DNA from: Burkholderia lata
GTDB lineage: Bacteria > Pseudomonadota > Gammaproteobacteria > Burkholderiales > Burkholderiaceae
Direction of reading: 5' to 3'
NCBI RefSeq assembly: GCF_902499335.1
Contig: NZ_CABVQK010000013.1
Location: 222,883 to 286,882, forward strand
DNA: 64,000 nucleotides
In this document: in pieces, positions 8,306 through 20,210 of the stretch
How positions within the stretch are numbered: the stretch's first letter is position 1
How the letters are laid out: each line of letters starts with the position of its first letter
Translations under genes and position numbers: made by a program
Notes under the pieces: model-generated
What the model saw: the letters and a program-made list of their open reading frames with translations, nothing else
What the model was told of the DNA's origin: nothing
The model's database searches: none

Positions 8306-9442
8306 ATGGACTATGCAACTCTCAAGCTGATCTGGTGGCTGCTCGTCGGCGTGCTGCTGATCGGCTTCGCCGTCACCGACGGCTTCGACATGGGCGCGAC
8401 CGCGCTGCTGCCGTTCCTCGGCAAGACCGACGAGGAACGCCGCATCATCGTCAACACCGTCGGCGCGACGTGGGAAGGCAACCAGGTGTGGCTGATCACG
8501 GCCGGCGGCGCGATGTTCGCCGCCTGGCCGCTCGTCTACGCGGCGTCGTTCTCCGGCTTCTACTTCGCGATGCTGCTCGTGCTGTTCGCGTTGTTCTTCC
8601 GGCCGGTGGGCTTCGACTACCGCAGCAAGCGGCCCGACCCGCGCTGGCGCGCGGGCTGGGACTGGGGCCTGTTCGTCGGCGGCTTCGTGCCGGCGCTGGT
8701 GTTCGGCGTCGCGTTCGGCAACCTGCTGCAAGGCGTGCCGTTCAAGTTCGACAGCGACCTGCGCGTGACCTACTACGGCAGCTTCTGGGCGCTGCTGAAC
8801 CCGTTCGCGCTGCTGTGCGGACTCGTCAGCCTCACGATGCTCGTCGCGCACGGCGCGGCCTTCATCAAGATGAAGACGGAAGGCGTGATCGCGCGCCGCG
8901 CGTCGGTCGCACTGCGTGTTGCGTCGTTCCTCGCGGTCGTGCTGTTCGTGCTGGCCGGCGTGCTGGTCGCATCGACCATCGGCGGCTTCCACATCACGCA
9001 CGCCGCGCCGACCGATACGGTCGCGAACCCGCTGCTCAAGGACGTCGCTGCCGGCTCGGGCCTGTGGCTCGCGAACTACGGCGAATTCCCATGGATGATC
9101 GCGGCGCCCGTCGTCGCGATCGCGGGTGGCCTGATCGCGCTGCTGCTCGCCGGTTCGAAGCAGGAAAAGACGGCGTTCTTCTGCACGGGCCTGATGATCA
9201 CCGGCGTGATCCTCACCGCAGGCTTCTCGATGTTCCCGTTCATCATGCCGTCGTCGCTCGACCCGCGCAGCAGCCTGACCGTGTGGGATTCGACGTCGAG
9301 CCACATGACGCTGCAGGTGATGCTGTTCGCGGTGATCGTGTTCCTGCCGCTCATCCTGCTCTACACGAGCTGGGTGTATCGCGTGATGCGCGGCAAGGTC
9401 ACGCGCGAGGTGCTCGAAGAGAACAAGCATTCGATGTATTGA
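8306..9442 (+). CDS. cydB: Cytochrome bd ubiquinol oxidase subunit II
   Basis: A 378-residue polytopic partner of CydA. The start MDYATLKLIWWLLVGVLLIGFAVTDGFDMG is the family signature, with the conserved GFDMG segment in the first helix. The end YTSWVYRVMRGKV...SMY is typical. It lies 31 bp after cydA with AAGGAA upstream of the ATG. Confidence 0.96.
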   Translation: MDYATLKLIWWLLVGVLLIGFAVTDGFDMGATALLPFLGKTDEERRIIVNTVGATWEGNQVWLITAGGAMFAAWPLVYAASFSGFYFAMLLVLFALFFRPVGFDYRSKRPDPRWRAGWDWGLFVGGFVPALVFGVAFGNLLQGVPFKFDSDLRVTYYGSFWALLNPFALLCGLVSLTMLVAHGAAFIKMKTEGVIARRASVALRVASFLAVVLFVLAGVLVASTIGGFHITHAAPTDTVANPLLKDVAAGSGLWLANYGEFPWMIAAPVVAIAGGLIALLLAGSKQEKTAFFCTGLMITGVILTAGFSMFPFIMPSSLDPRSSLTVWDSTSSHMTLQVMLFAVIVFLPLILLYTSWVYRVMRGKVTREVLEENKHSMY

Positions 9443-9504
9443 TGCATTGAACCGGGCCGGGGCGCGCTCGCGCCCTCGCCCACCGTTTCGCAAGGAGTCG
9501 GATC

Positions 9505-9621
9505 ATGTGGTATTTCAGCTGGATTCTCGGTATCGGCGTCGCGCTGTCGTTCGGCATCGTCAATGCGATGTGGCTCGAAGCGCGGCAGAAGACGCAGGAA
9601 GCACGCGTTCGCCAGGACTGA
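9505..9621 (+). CDS. cydX: Cytochrome bd oxidase small subunit CydX
   Basis: A 38-codon ORF 62 bp after cydB: MWYFSWILGIGVALSFGIVN followed by AMWLEARQK and a short charged tail. One transmembrane helix with the conserved MWYFxWILG start and the AMWxE motif identifies CydX/YbgT, needed for stability of the CydAB complex. AAGGAG precedes the ATG by nine bases. Confidence 0.93.
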   Translation: MWYFSWILGIGVALSFGIVNAMWLEARQKTQEARVRQD

Positions 9622-9659
9622 TGCGTGTGCGGCCGATCGCGCCGCCGCCGTCCCGAAGG

Positions 9660-9686
9660 AACCTCGCCTCGCGCGAGGTTTTTTTT
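9660..9686 (+). terminator. cyd operon terminator
   Basis: AACCTCGC (9660-9667) pairs with GCGAGGTT (9673-9680) and is followed by a T run to 9686. It lies 38 bp after cydX. Confidence 0.9.
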
Positions 9687-10202
9687 CGCCCCGGCCAGCC
9701 GGACAGGCCCGGCACGTCGATGCCAATTTAGCGCCAGATTGATACCACTTGAATACCAATAAAAGGTTTCATAAGATCTTTGGACACGGCCGCTGACAGG
9801 CCGAATCCATCTGGGTGGGGGAGACATGCGAATCCCGTATGCGGCGCGCGACTGCGCGCCGTCTCGCCGTCGGCGTGCGGCGGCCGGCTGTGCTTCGTCT
9901 GCGAGCGACGCCGTCATCGTCCGCGCAGGTCGCTTGCGCGCCTTTGCCACCGGCCGCGCCGCCACGGCATCCGCAGCAACTTCTGCCGTGCGCCGCCGAT
10001 GAAGACGCGCATCCGCCCGCGCCGATCCGACCGGCACGCCTGCCCGCCACCCGTTCCGTAACGCACGCGCACGCGTGCCGACTTCGCGCGGGGCAGCCGC
10101 ATCGCCCGCGCGCCCTGTTGTCCCCGCAGCTCCGTTGAAAGTCCCGCTCGCAGCGACGTCATCCCGTGACGCCGCTACGCCCCTTTTTTCTCAGGAGTCC
10201 GC
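9687..10202. promoter_or_regulatory. Long 5' region of the hexosaminidase gene
   Basis: About 515 bp without a credible gene. The first 90 bp are AT-rich and hold tandem GGTAT-type half-sites (9741-9760); the promoter probably lies here. The remaining ~400 bp are GC-rich with no ORF of convincing codon use, implying a long untranslated leader or a second promoter close to 10203. Confidence 0.5.
9741..9760 (+). promoter_or_regulatory. Candidate NagR (GntR-family) operator
   Basis: Two half-sites in the same orientation, GATACCACT (9741-9749) and AATACCAAT (9752-9760), lie 11 bp apart. They match the AATACCAGT half-site found as a perfect inverted repeat upstream of the nagR gene at 20275-20298. 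This links the hexosaminidase gene to the nag operon. Confidence 0.6.
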
Positions 10203-12686
10203 ATGAACCGAACCTTGTCCACCTTGTTTGCCGGCCTGCTGATCGCGGCACTGTCGCCGGCCGCGCTCGGCGCGCCGCCCGCGTCGAGCGCGGCGGTCGC
10301 GGCGGCCGGCGCCGTACGTCCACCCGTGCCGCCGGCCGATCTCGCGGCGCGGCTGTCGAACGGCCTCGCGCTGCGCGTCGCCGTCGACAACAATCACGCG
10401 GCCGCGGCCGGCGTGCCGTGCGCCGATCTCGGCGCCGACGGCGCGGCCTGCGCGACGGGCCGCCTGATCCTGCAGAACCGCGGCCACCAGGCGATCGCCG
10501 ACGGCGGCTGGAAGCTCTACCTGCACAGCATCCGCCGCCTGCTGCGGATCGACCGTCCCGGCTTCGCGCTGCGGCGGCTCACCGGCGACCTGTACGAACT
10601 GACGCCGCAACCGGGTTCGGTGCGGCTTGCGCCCGGCGAGCGCATCGAGCTGCCGTTCGTCGCCGAATACTGGCTGCTGCGCTACAGCGACGTGATCCCG
10701 CGCCCGTACGTGGTCGTCGATGGCGCGCCGCCCGCCGTGCTCCGCTACAACGACACCGACGACGAGCTGCGCTACGTCGAATCGCTGCCGGCCGACGCGC
10801 AGAACAACTCGACCGGCAATGCGCCGCCCGTGGCCGCGCGGCCCGACGCGAGCCGCGCGCTGCCGAGCGTGAAGCGCGAGCAGCCGCTGCCCGGCACGCT
10901 CGACCTGCGCGGCGTCGAGCTCACGCTGCCGAACCTGCCGGATGCGCAGGTCGCGGCGCTGCGCGACCGCGCGGCGACACTCGGGCTCGACGGCGCACGC
11001 GTGCCGGTGTGGGGCGCGGTCGCGCCGCGCCGGCTGCCGGCCGACATCGCGACACCGGGCGGCTACCGGCTCGCGATCGGGCCGCGCGGCGTGCTGATCG
11101 AAGGCTACGATCGCGCCGGCCTCTACTATGGCGTGCAGACGCTCTACTCGCTCGTGCCCGCCGGCGGCGGACCGATCCCGGCGATGCTCGTCGAGGATGC
11201 GCCGCGCTTCACGCATCGCGGGATGCACGTCGATCTCGCGCGCAACTTCAAGCATCCGGCGACGCTGCGCCGCCTGATCGACCAGATGAGCGCGTACAAG
11301 CTCAACCGCCTGCACCTGCATCTGTCCGACGACGAGGGCTGGCGCATCGAGATTCCCGGCCTGCCCGAGCTGACCGAGATCGGCTCGCGCCGCTGCCACG
11401 ACCCGAGCGAGACGCGCTGCCTGCTGCCGCAACTCGGCTCCGGCCCGGACAACCGCTCGGGCGGCGGCTACCTGAGCCGCGACGACTACGTGTCGCTGGT
11501 GCGCTACGCGGCCGCGCATTTCGTCGAGATCATCCCGGAGATCGACATGCCCGCGCATGCGCGCGCGGCCGTCGTGACGATGGAGGCACGTTACAACCGG
11601 CTGCATGCGGCCGGCCGCGAGCAGGAAGCGAACGCATACCGGCTGCTCGATCCGCAGGACACGTCGAACCTGACGACGGTGCAGTTCTACGACCGGCGCA
11701 GCGACCTGAACCCGTGCGTGCCGGGCGCGCTCAATTTCGCGTCGAAGGTGATCCGCGAGATCGCGGCGATGCATGCGGACGCGCAGGCGCCGCTGCACAC
11801 CTGGCACTACGGCGGCGACGAGGCGAAGAACATCTTCCTCGGTGGGGGCTTCCAGCCGCTGAACGGCACCGATCCGAACAAGGGGCGCATCGATCTCGCC
11901 GCGCAGGACAAGCCGTGGGCGCGTTCGCCCGCGTGCACGGCGCTGCTCCAGCGCGGCGAGATCAAGTCGATCGACGAGCTGCCGACGCGTTTCGCGCAAC
12001 AGGTGAGCGCGGCGGTCAACGCGAACGGGATCGACACGATGGCCGCGTGGCAGGACGGCATCAAGCATGCGAACGGGCCGCAGGATTTCGGCACGCGCCA
12101 CGTGATGGTGTCGCTGTGGGACACGATCTTCTGGGGCGCATCGGACAGCGCGCGCGACCTGAGCGGCAAGGGCTACCAGACGGTGCTCGCGCTGCCCGAC
12201 TACCTGTACTTCGACTTCCCGTACACGCTCAACCCGCGCGAGCGCGGCTACTACTGGGGCTCGCACGCGACGGACGAGTACAAGGTGTTCTCGCTCGCGC
12301 CCGAGAACCTGCCGCAGAACGCCGAAGTGATGGGCGACCGTGACGGCAACACGTTCGAGGTCACGGGCACGGGCCCCGCGCCGCGCCTCGAAGGCATGCA
12401 GGGGCAGGCGTGGGGCGAGGTGATGCGCAACGACACCTTCCTCGAATACATGGCCTATCCGCGGCTGCTCGCGCTGGCCGAGCGCGCCTGGCACCGCGCC
12501 GACTGGGAGCTGCCGTATGCGGCCGGCGTGCGCTTCAAGCGCGGCGACACGCATCACGTCGACACCGCCGCGCTGCAGCGCGACTGGGCCGGCTTCGCGA
12601 CGCTGCTCACGCAACGAGAACTGCCGAAGCTCGACCGGGCCGGCGTTGGCTACCGGAAGCCGACCTTCACGCTGACGAATCCCTGA
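10203..12686 (+). CDS. Secreted beta-N-acetylhexosaminidase (GH20, chitobiase type)
   Basis: An 827-residue exported enzyme that releases GlcNAc from chitobiose or similar glycans. Signal peptide MNRTLSTLFAGLLIAALSPA is followed by a cleavage region AALG/AP. A carbohydrate-binding chitobiase-like N-terminal domain covers about residues 45-210 and a GH20b domain the region near 230-340. The GH20 barrel then starts at FTHRGMHVDLARNF. The catalytic Asp-Glu pair is in HYGGDEAKN, and the barrel also shows LHLHLSDDEGWRIEI and the late motif EGMQGQAWGEV. AGGAG lies before the ATG. It converges on nagE across a shared terminator, and its promoter has NagR-like half-sites. Its product would feed the neighbouring GlcNAc PTS. 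Confidence 0.92.
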   Translation: MNRTLSTLFAGLLIAALSPAALGAPPASSAAVAAAGAVRPPVPPADLAARLSNGLALRVAVDNNHAAAAGVPCADLGADGAACATGRLILQNRGHQAIADGGWKLYLHSIRRLLRIDRPGFALRRLTGDLYELTPQPGSVRLAPGERIELPFVAEYWLLRYSDVIPRPYVVVDGAPPAVLRYNDTDDELRYVESLPADAQNNSTGNAPPVAARPDASRALPSVKREQPLPGTLDLRGVELTLPNLPDAQVAALRDRAATLGLDGARVPVWGAVAPRRLPADIATPGGYRLAIGPRGVLIEGYDRAGLYYGVQTLYSLVPAGGGPIPAMLVEDAPRFTHRGMHVDLARNFKHPATLRRLIDQMSAYKLNRLHLHLSDDEGWRIEIPGLPELTEIGSRRCHDPSETRCLLPQLGSGPDNRSGGGYLSRDDYVSLVRYAAAHFVEIIPEIDMPAHARAAVVTMEARYNRLHAAGREQEANAYRLLDPQDTSNLTTVQFYDRRSDLNPCVPGALNFASKVIREIAAMHADAQAPLHTWHYGGDEAKNIFLGGGFQPLNGTDPNKGRIDLAAQDKPWARSPACTALLQRGEIKSIDELPTRFAQQVSAAVNANGIDTMAAWQDGIKHANGPQDFGTRHVMVSLWDTIFWGASDSARDLSGKGYQTVLALPDYLYFDFPYTLNPRERGYYWGSHATDEYKVFSLAPENLPQNAEVMGDRDGNTFEVTGTGPAPRLEGMQGQAWGEVMRNDTFLEYMAYPRLLALAERAWHRADWELPYAAGVRFKRGDTHHVDTAALQRDWAGFATLLTQRELPKLDRAGVGYRKPTFTLTNP

Positions 12687-12751
12687 ACGTCTGAGTAACC
12701 AGGCGACGCGCGATGCGGACACTTGCATCGCGCTATCGCCCGCACCAAAGA

Positions 12752-12783
12752 AAAACGGCTTGCGACGCATCGCAAGCCGTTTT
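12752..12783. terminator. Bidirectional terminator between hexosaminidase and nagE
   Basis: A 14-bp perfect stem, AAAACGGCTTGCGA (12752-12765) with TCGCAAGCCGTTTT (12770-12783), with A/T tracts on both sides, serves both convergent units. Confidence 0.92.
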
Positions 12784-12836
12784 CGTTTTGCCGGCCGGCC
12801 CGAACCCGCATCGCGGATCAGGCCGGCTTCATCGCA

Positions 12837-14588
12837 TCAGGCCGGTTGTACGGCCGCCCCGCTGCCCGACGGCGGCAGGCGCGCGCCGAGCTGTTCGGCA
12901 TAGCGTGCCGCCGCGTTGCCGCAGACGATGTGGAACGTGTCGAGCGACACCCACGCGACGTCGAGCGCACCGAGACGATCGCGATCGACCGCCGACGGAT
13001 CGCGCACGACCACACGCAGGCGCGTGGTCGCGATCGCGTCGAGCGACACGACGTTGGTCGCGCCGCCGAACACCGCGAGCCAGCGCGTCGGCTCCGGATC
13101 GAGCGGGCCGGCGGCCGCACCCGTGACGGGCTGCGCCGCGGCAGCCGTCGCCGTCGATGCTGCGCCTGCCGCGCCACTGCCGATTGCCACGCGCATCTCG
13201 TCGGCAATGATGTCTGCTTCAGGCCCGATGATCACCTGCACGCTGTTGCCGCCGCGCTTGAGCACGCCGCGCGCGCCGATCGACTTCAGTTCCGGCTCCG
13301 AGATCTTCTCCGGATCGACGACGGTCAGGCGCAGGCGCGTCGTGCACGCGTCGACGACCGACAGGTTGCCTGCCCCGCCGAGCGCGGCGATGTAGCGCTG
13401 CGCGCGCGGTGCGGCGGCAGCCGGCGCGACGAAGCCGCCGGACGCGTACGACTCCTCGGCCGCATCGGCCGATGCCGGCTCACGGCCCGGCGTCGCCATG
13501 TTGAACTTGCGGATGAAGAAGCGGAACAGCCCGTAGTACGCGGCGCCGTACGCGATGCCGAGCGGAATCGCGATCCAGCCCTTCGTCGACAGCCCGTAGT
13601 TCAGCACGTAGTCGATCGCGCCGGCCGAGAACGTGAAGCCGAGCTTCACGCCGAGGATCTGGCAGATCGCGAGCGACAGCCCCGTCAGCACCGCGTGGAT
13701 CACGTACAGCACCGGTGCGAGGAACATGAAGCTGAATTCGATCGGCTCGGTCACGCCGGTCAGGAACGACGTGAGCGCCATCGAGAACAGCAGGCCGCCG
13801 ACCATCGCGCGGCGTTCCTTCGGTGCTTCGTGCAGCATTGCCAGACATGCGGCCGGCAGGCCGAACATCATGATCGGGAAGAAGCCGGCCATGAAGGTGC
13901 CCGCGGTCGGGTCGCCCGCGAAGAAGCGGTGCAGGTCGCCGTGCACGATCTCGCCGCCGGCGGGCGGCGTGAAGTTGCCGAACACGAACCACGCGAGCGA
14001 GTTGATGATGTGGTGCAGGCCCGTGACGAGCAGCAGGCGGTTCAGGAAGCCGAACACGAACGCACCGATCGCGCCCGCCGTCGTCAGCCATTGGCCGGCC
14101 GCGTCGATCAGATGCTGGACCGGCTGCCAGACGTACCCGAACGCGATGCCGAGTATCACGCAGACCAGGCCCGTGATGATCGGCACGAACCGTTTGCCGC
14201 CGAAGAACGCGAGGTAGTCCGGCAGCTTGATGTCTTTATAGCGGTTGTACAGCAGGCCCGCGACCACACCCGCGATGATCCCGGACAGCACGCCCATGTT
14301 CAGCTTGGGATCGATGTCCTTCATGATCGCGGTTTCGATCAGGTAGCCGATCGCGCCCGCGAGCGCAGCCACGCCGTTGTTGTCCTTCGCGAACCCGACC
14401 GCCACGCCGATCGCGAACAGCAGCGGCAGGTTGTCGAAGATCGCACCGCCGGCGTCGGCGATCATCTTGATGTTGAACACGTCCGGCTGGCCGAGTCGCA
14501 GCAGGATGCCGGCAACCGGCAATACCGCGATCGGCAGCATCAGCGCCCGGCCCAGGCCCTGTATTTTCAGAAACGGATTCCCGTTCAT
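12837..14588 (-). CDS. nagE: N-acetylglucosamine PTS transporter, EIICB with a second degenerate IIB domain
   Basis: A 583-residue permease of the glucose/GlcNAc PTS family. The IIC domain (about residues 1-375) contains multiple membrane spans and the family motifs FMAGFFPIMMFGLPAACLAM and TGVTEPIEF. A first IIB domain (about 395-470) has the phosphorylated cysteine Cys415 in VDACTTRLRL. An Ala/Thr/Gly-rich linker leads to a second IIB-like domain (about 500-575) with DAIATTRLRV, where Ala520 stands in the place of the cysteine. No IIA domain is fused; IIA is supplied by the upstream EIIA-HPr-EI protein. The ATG is preceded by GGAGG. Last gene of the nag operon. Confidence 0.93.
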   Translation of the reverse strand: MNGNPFLKIQGLGRALMLPIAVLPVAGILLRLGQPDVFNIKMIADAGGAIFDNLPLLFAIGVAVGFAKDNNGVAALAGAIGYLIETAIMKDIDPKLNMGVLSGIIAGVVAGLLYNRYKDIKLPDYLAFFGGKRFVPIITGLVCVILGIAFGYVWQPVQHLIDAAGQWLTTAGAIGAFVFGFLNRLLLVTGLHHIINSLAWFVFGNFTPPAGGEIVHGDLHRFFAGDPTAGTFMAGFFPIMMFGLPAACLAMLHEAPKERRAMVGGLLFSMALTSFLTGVTEPIEFSFMFLAPVLYVIHAVLTGLSLAICQILGVKLGFTFSAGAIDYVLNYGLSTKGWIAIPLGIAYGAAYYGLFRFFIRKFNMATPGREPASADAAEESYASGGFVAPAAAAPRAQRYIAALGGAGNLSVVDACTTRLRLTVVDPEKISEPELKSIGARGVLKRGGNSVQVIIGPEADIIADEMRVAIGSGAAGAASTATAAAAQPVTGAAAGPLDPEPTRWLAVFGGATNVVSLDAIATTRLRVVVRDPSAVDRDRLGALDVAWVSLDTFHIVCGNAAARYAEQLGARLPPSGSGAAVQPA

Positions 14589-14675
14589 TCAGTCCTCCAA
14601 TCCTTGTCTCGTCGTTAATCGTCGTTGACCTAATTGCTTTCGTCTTGAAACCGGTCGCGAACCTGCCGTCGACGC

Positions 14676-17234
<2,559 letters not shown>

Positions 17235-17273
17235 CTGGGACTCCTCGGCGCGTCTCATCGGCTGTCTCGGCTA

Positions 17274-18290
17274 TCAGTGCGTTTCGGTGACTTTGTTCAG
17301 GTGGCGCGGCGTGTCGGGATTGCGGCCGCGTGCAACGGCGAGATCCGCCGCCATCACGTAGAACGAAAGAATGGCGGCGATCGGGTCGAGCGCCGAATGG
17401 GCGGATTGCGCGAGCGGCAGCGTCGCGCCGGGCGTGCCGGCGGGCGCCGCGAGCAGCACGGCGGCGCCACGGGCGCGCATGTCCGCGGCGAGCTGCAGCA
17501 GGCCGGCCTGCTCGGGCCCCCGCGGGGCGAACACGAGCAGCGGATAGTCGCGGTCGATCAGCTCCATCGGGCCGTGACGGACTTCGGCGCTCGAGAACGC
17601 CTCGGCCTGGATGCCGGACGTTTCCTTCAGCTTCAGCGCGGCTTCCTGCGCGATCGCGAGGCCCAGGCCGCGGCCGATCACGATCATCCGCTCGACACCG
17701 GCCAGCGCGGCAACGGCCTGCGACCAGTCGAGCCGGCCGGCCTGCGCGAGCACGTCGGGCAGGCCGCGCAGCGCGGTCATCAGCGCGGCGTCGCGCTGCC
17801 AGTACGCGACGATCTGCGCGGACAGCGACAGCATCGCGATATAGCTCTTGGTCGCGGCGACAGACAGTTCGGGGCCGGCGAGCAGCGGCAACTGGTGCTC
17901 GCATGCGTCGGCGAGCGGCGACGGCAGCACGTTCACGGCGGCGACGGTGCGCGCGCCGGCTTCGCGCAGCGCGGCCATCGTATTGACGAGATCGGGACTC
18001 TTGCCCGACTGGGAGAAGGCAATCGCGAGCTGGTCCTGTACCTTCAGCGGCGCCTGCTGCAGCGTCGCGACCGACATCGGCAGCGATGCGACCGGCACGC
18101 CGAGGCGGCTCATCGTCAGGCTCGCGAAATAGCTCGCGGCGTGATCCGAGCTGCCGCGCGCGACCGTCAGCGCGACGGCCGGCGGGTGATCGAGCAATTG
18201 GCCGGCGAGCGCTTCGACGCGCGTGGTGTCGGCGATCTGCGCGGCGACGACCTGGGCGGACTCGCGCGCTTCCTTAAGCATATTCGACAA
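17274..18290 (-). CDS. nagB: Glucosamine-6-phosphate deaminase, SIS-domain type (NagB-II)
   Basis: A 338-residue protein with two SIS sugar-phosphate-isomerase domains: LTVARGSSDHAASYFASL, AFSQSGKSPDLV in the first and VIGRGLGLAIAQEAALKLKE, AFSSAEVRHGP in the second. It resembles the isomerase half of GlmS but lacks the glutaminase domain. With nagA next to it, conversion of glucosamine-6-phosphate to fructose-6-phosphate is the likely role. The start is ambiguous: TTG at 18290 has AAGGAG six bases upstream, while ATG at 18281 overlaps the nagA stop. Either way the genes overlap, suggesting coupled translation. Confidence 0.88.
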   Translation of the reverse strand: MSNMLKEARESAQVVAAQIADTTRVEALAGQLLDHPPAVALTVARGSSDHAASYFASLTMSRLGVPVASLPMSVATLQQAPLKVQDQLAIAFSQSGKSPDLVNTMAALREAGARTVAAVNVLPSPLADACEHQLPLLAGPELSVAATKSYIAMLSLSAQIVAYWQRDAALMTALRGLPDVLAQAGRLDWSQAVAALAGVERMIVIGRGLGLAIAQEAALKLKETSGIQAEAFSSAEVRHGPMELIDRDYPLLVFAPRGPEQAGLLQLAADMRARGAAVLLAAPAGTPGATLPLAQSAHSALDPIAAILSFYVMAADLAVARGRNPDTPRHLNKVTETH

Positions 18291-19377
18291 TCGATTCTCC
18301 TTCGACGTAGGTCGCGGTGAGGTTCAGGTCGCGATCGAACACCGCGAGGTCGGCCCATGCGCCGCGCTGGAGGCGGCCGCGATCGGTGACGCCGAGGTAG
18401 TCGGCCGCATAGCGCGACATCCGGTTCGACACGTCGGCGATCGGCAGGCCGAGCGACACGAGGTTGCGCAGCGCCTGGTCCATCGTCAGCGTGCTGCCGG
18501 CGAGCGTGCCGTCGGCGAGGCGCACGCCGCCGAGGCACTTCGTCACGTGCTGGCTGCCGAGCCGGTATTCGCCGTCGGGCATGCCCGTTGCGGACGTGCT
18601 GTCGGTCACGACGTACAGGCGCGGGATCGCGCGCAGCGCAGCACGAATCGCGCCCGGATGCACGTGCAGCAGATCGGGGATGATTTCCGCGTATTCGGCA
18701 TGAGCAAGCGCCGCGCCCACCAGGCCCGGGTTGCGGTGATGCAGCGGCGACATCGCGTTGAACAGGTGCGTGAAGCCGCATGCGCCGTGCTTGAGCGCGG
18801 CCACCGCGTCGTCGTAGGTTGCGAGCGAATGGCCGAGCTGCACGCGCACGCCGCGCGCGGCCATCTCGCCGATGATCTCGATGTGGCCGGCGATTTCCGG
18901 TGCGAGCGTGACGACCCGGATCGGCGCGATCGACAGGTACTTCAGCACTTCGTCGAGCACGGCCGACACGGCCGCGTCGGGCTGCGCGCCGAGCTTGCCG
19001 GGGTTGATGTACGGGCCTTCGAGGTGCACGCCGAGCACGCGCGCGCCGCCCGGCGTGCGGGTGCGCGCGACGCTGCCGAGGTTGCCGACGACTTTCATCA
19101 GCTCGTCGCGCGGCGCGGTCATCGTCGTCGCGAGCAGGCTCGTCGTGCCGAATTGCGCATGCGTGCGGGCGATCGTCTCGATCGCGTCGCCGCCTTCCAT
19201 CACGTCGGCGCCGCCGCCGCCGTGCACGTGCAGGTCGATGAAGCCGGGCAGGATGTAAGGCGCGTCGTTCTTCGCGGGATCGACGGGCTTGCCGTCGAGC
19301 GTCGTGATGCGGCCGTTCTCGCTATCGAGCGAACCGTGAATCCAGCCGTCGGGGGTAAGGATGTTTCCAGTCAGCAT
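18274..19377 (-). CDS. nagA: N-acetylglucosamine-6-phosphate deacetylase
   Basis: A 367-residue amidohydrolase-superfamily enzyme that removes acetate from GlcNAc-6-phosphate. It shows the metal-site motif PGFIDLHVHGGGGADVM, then LGVHLEGPYINP, the metal/substrate segment VQLGHSLATYDDA with FTHLFNAMSPLHHR, and the catalytic Asp in VTDSTSATGM. The ATG at 19377 (MLTGNILTPDGW) is preferred over an upstream in-frame ATG at 19428; it has an AAGAGA stretch upstream. It is the second gene of the nag operon, overlapping nagB. Confidence 0.93.
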   Translation of the reverse strand: MLTGNILTPDGWIHGSLDSENGRITTLDGKPVDPAKNDAPYILPGFIDLHVHGGGGADVMEGGDAIETIARTHAQFGTTSLLATTMTAPRDELMKVVGNLGSVARTRTPGGARVLGVHLEGPYINPGKLGAQPDAAVSAVLDEVLKYLSIAPIRVVTLAPEIAGHIEIIGEMAARGVRVQLGHSLATYDDAVAALKHGACGFTHLFNAMSPLHHRNPGLVGAALAHAEYAEIIPDLLHVHPGAIRAALRAIPRLYVVTDSTSATGMPDGEYRLGSQHVTKCLGGVRLADGTLAGSTLTMDQALRNLVSLGLPIADVSNRMSRYAADYLGVTDRGRLQRGAWADLAVFDRDLNLTATYVEGESIVEYA

Positions 19378-19475
19378 GACGTTCTCTTGATGATCTGGTG
19401 ACGCGGGCATCCGCGTCGTGATTTGCAAATTCGTGTCGTTACTTCACGCTTGCCGCGCGCGGGGAGTCTCGCGCG

Positions 19476-20210
19476 TCAGCGTTTCAGTTCGGCGACGAAG
19501 TCGTAGTAGTCGTCGCGGCAATACGTTTCACTCACTTCGATCGCGCGCTGGTCGGCACCATAGCCGATCCGCGTGATCACCAGCAGCGCCGAGCCCGGCT
19601 TCACCGCCATCCATTTCGCGATCGCGTGCGTCGCGTTCGCCGCGCGAAAGTGCTGCAGCGCGCGCACGACCGTCATGCCGCGCGCTTCGAGGTATTCGTA
19701 CAGCGACGCGCCGAGCACCTGCGGATCGGGCACCACCGCGGCCGGCAGCGTCGAGTGCTCGACGGCCATCACGATGCCGTCCGCGCGGCGCAGCCGTTCG
19801 AGCCGCGCCACCGTCGCGCCGGGCGCGAGGCCGAGACGCGTGATCTCGTCGCGGTTCGCGGCGCGCAGCGTGCGCGACAGCCACACCGAATCAGGCACGA
19901 AGCCGCGCTGCTGCATCTTCGCGGTGAAGCCGACGAGACGCGACAGCGGATCGGCGACGCGCGGCGTGATGAAGCTGCCTGCCCCGCGCGCCCGCTTGAT
20001 CAGCCCCTGCTCGACCAGCAGCGCGAGTGCGCGACGGGCCGTGATCCGCGACACGCCGACCGACACCGACAGCAGCCGCTCCGACGGCAGCGCCTCGCCG
20101 GCCCGCCACGCACCGGCGTGGATCGCGCTCGCCAGGTTGCGGGCGAGCTGCAGATAGAGCGGCGTGTCGCTGAGGGGATCGGGCGCCAGTTCGGACCAGC
20201 CGGTTTCCAT
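19476..20210 (-). CDS. nagR: GntR/HutC-family transcriptional regulator (NagR/NagQ-like)
   Basis: A 244-residue repressor-like protein. The N-terminal winged helix-turn-helix (about residues 15-82) contains LPSERLLSVSVGVSRITARRAL and RARGAGSFI. A UTRA ligand-binding domain (about 95-240) follows, with ARLERLRRADG, MAVEHSTLPA and the final VSETYCRDDYYDFVAELKR. In related systems the effector is GlcNAc-6-phosphate or glucosamine-6-phosphate. It heads the nag operon; the spacing to nagA is about 100 bp. Upstream lies a perfect dyad of its probable operator. GGAGG precedes the ATG. Confidence 0.88.
   Translation of the reverse strand: METGWSELAPDPLSDTPLYLQLARNLASAIHAGAWRAGEALPSERLLSVSVGVSRITARRALALLVEQGLIKRARGAGSFITPRVADPLSRLVGFTAKMQQRGFVPDSVWLSRTLRAANRDEITRLGLAPGATVARLERLRRADGIVMAVEHSTLPAAVVPDPQVLGASLYEYLEARGMTVVRALQHFRAANATHAIAKWMAVKPGSALLVITRIGYGADQRAIEVSETYCRDDYYDFVAELKR

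Noticed and set aside
9815..10138. 107-codon ORF in the hexosaminidase leader region
   Set aside because: Arg/Pro/Ala-rich composition, no ribosome site, and no recognisable domain.
10191..12770. 859-codon open frame on the minus strand
   Set aside because: It is antisense to the GH20 hexosaminidase; its composition is Arg/Val/His-rich as expected from the complementary frame of GC-rich coding DNA, and it matches no family I recognise.
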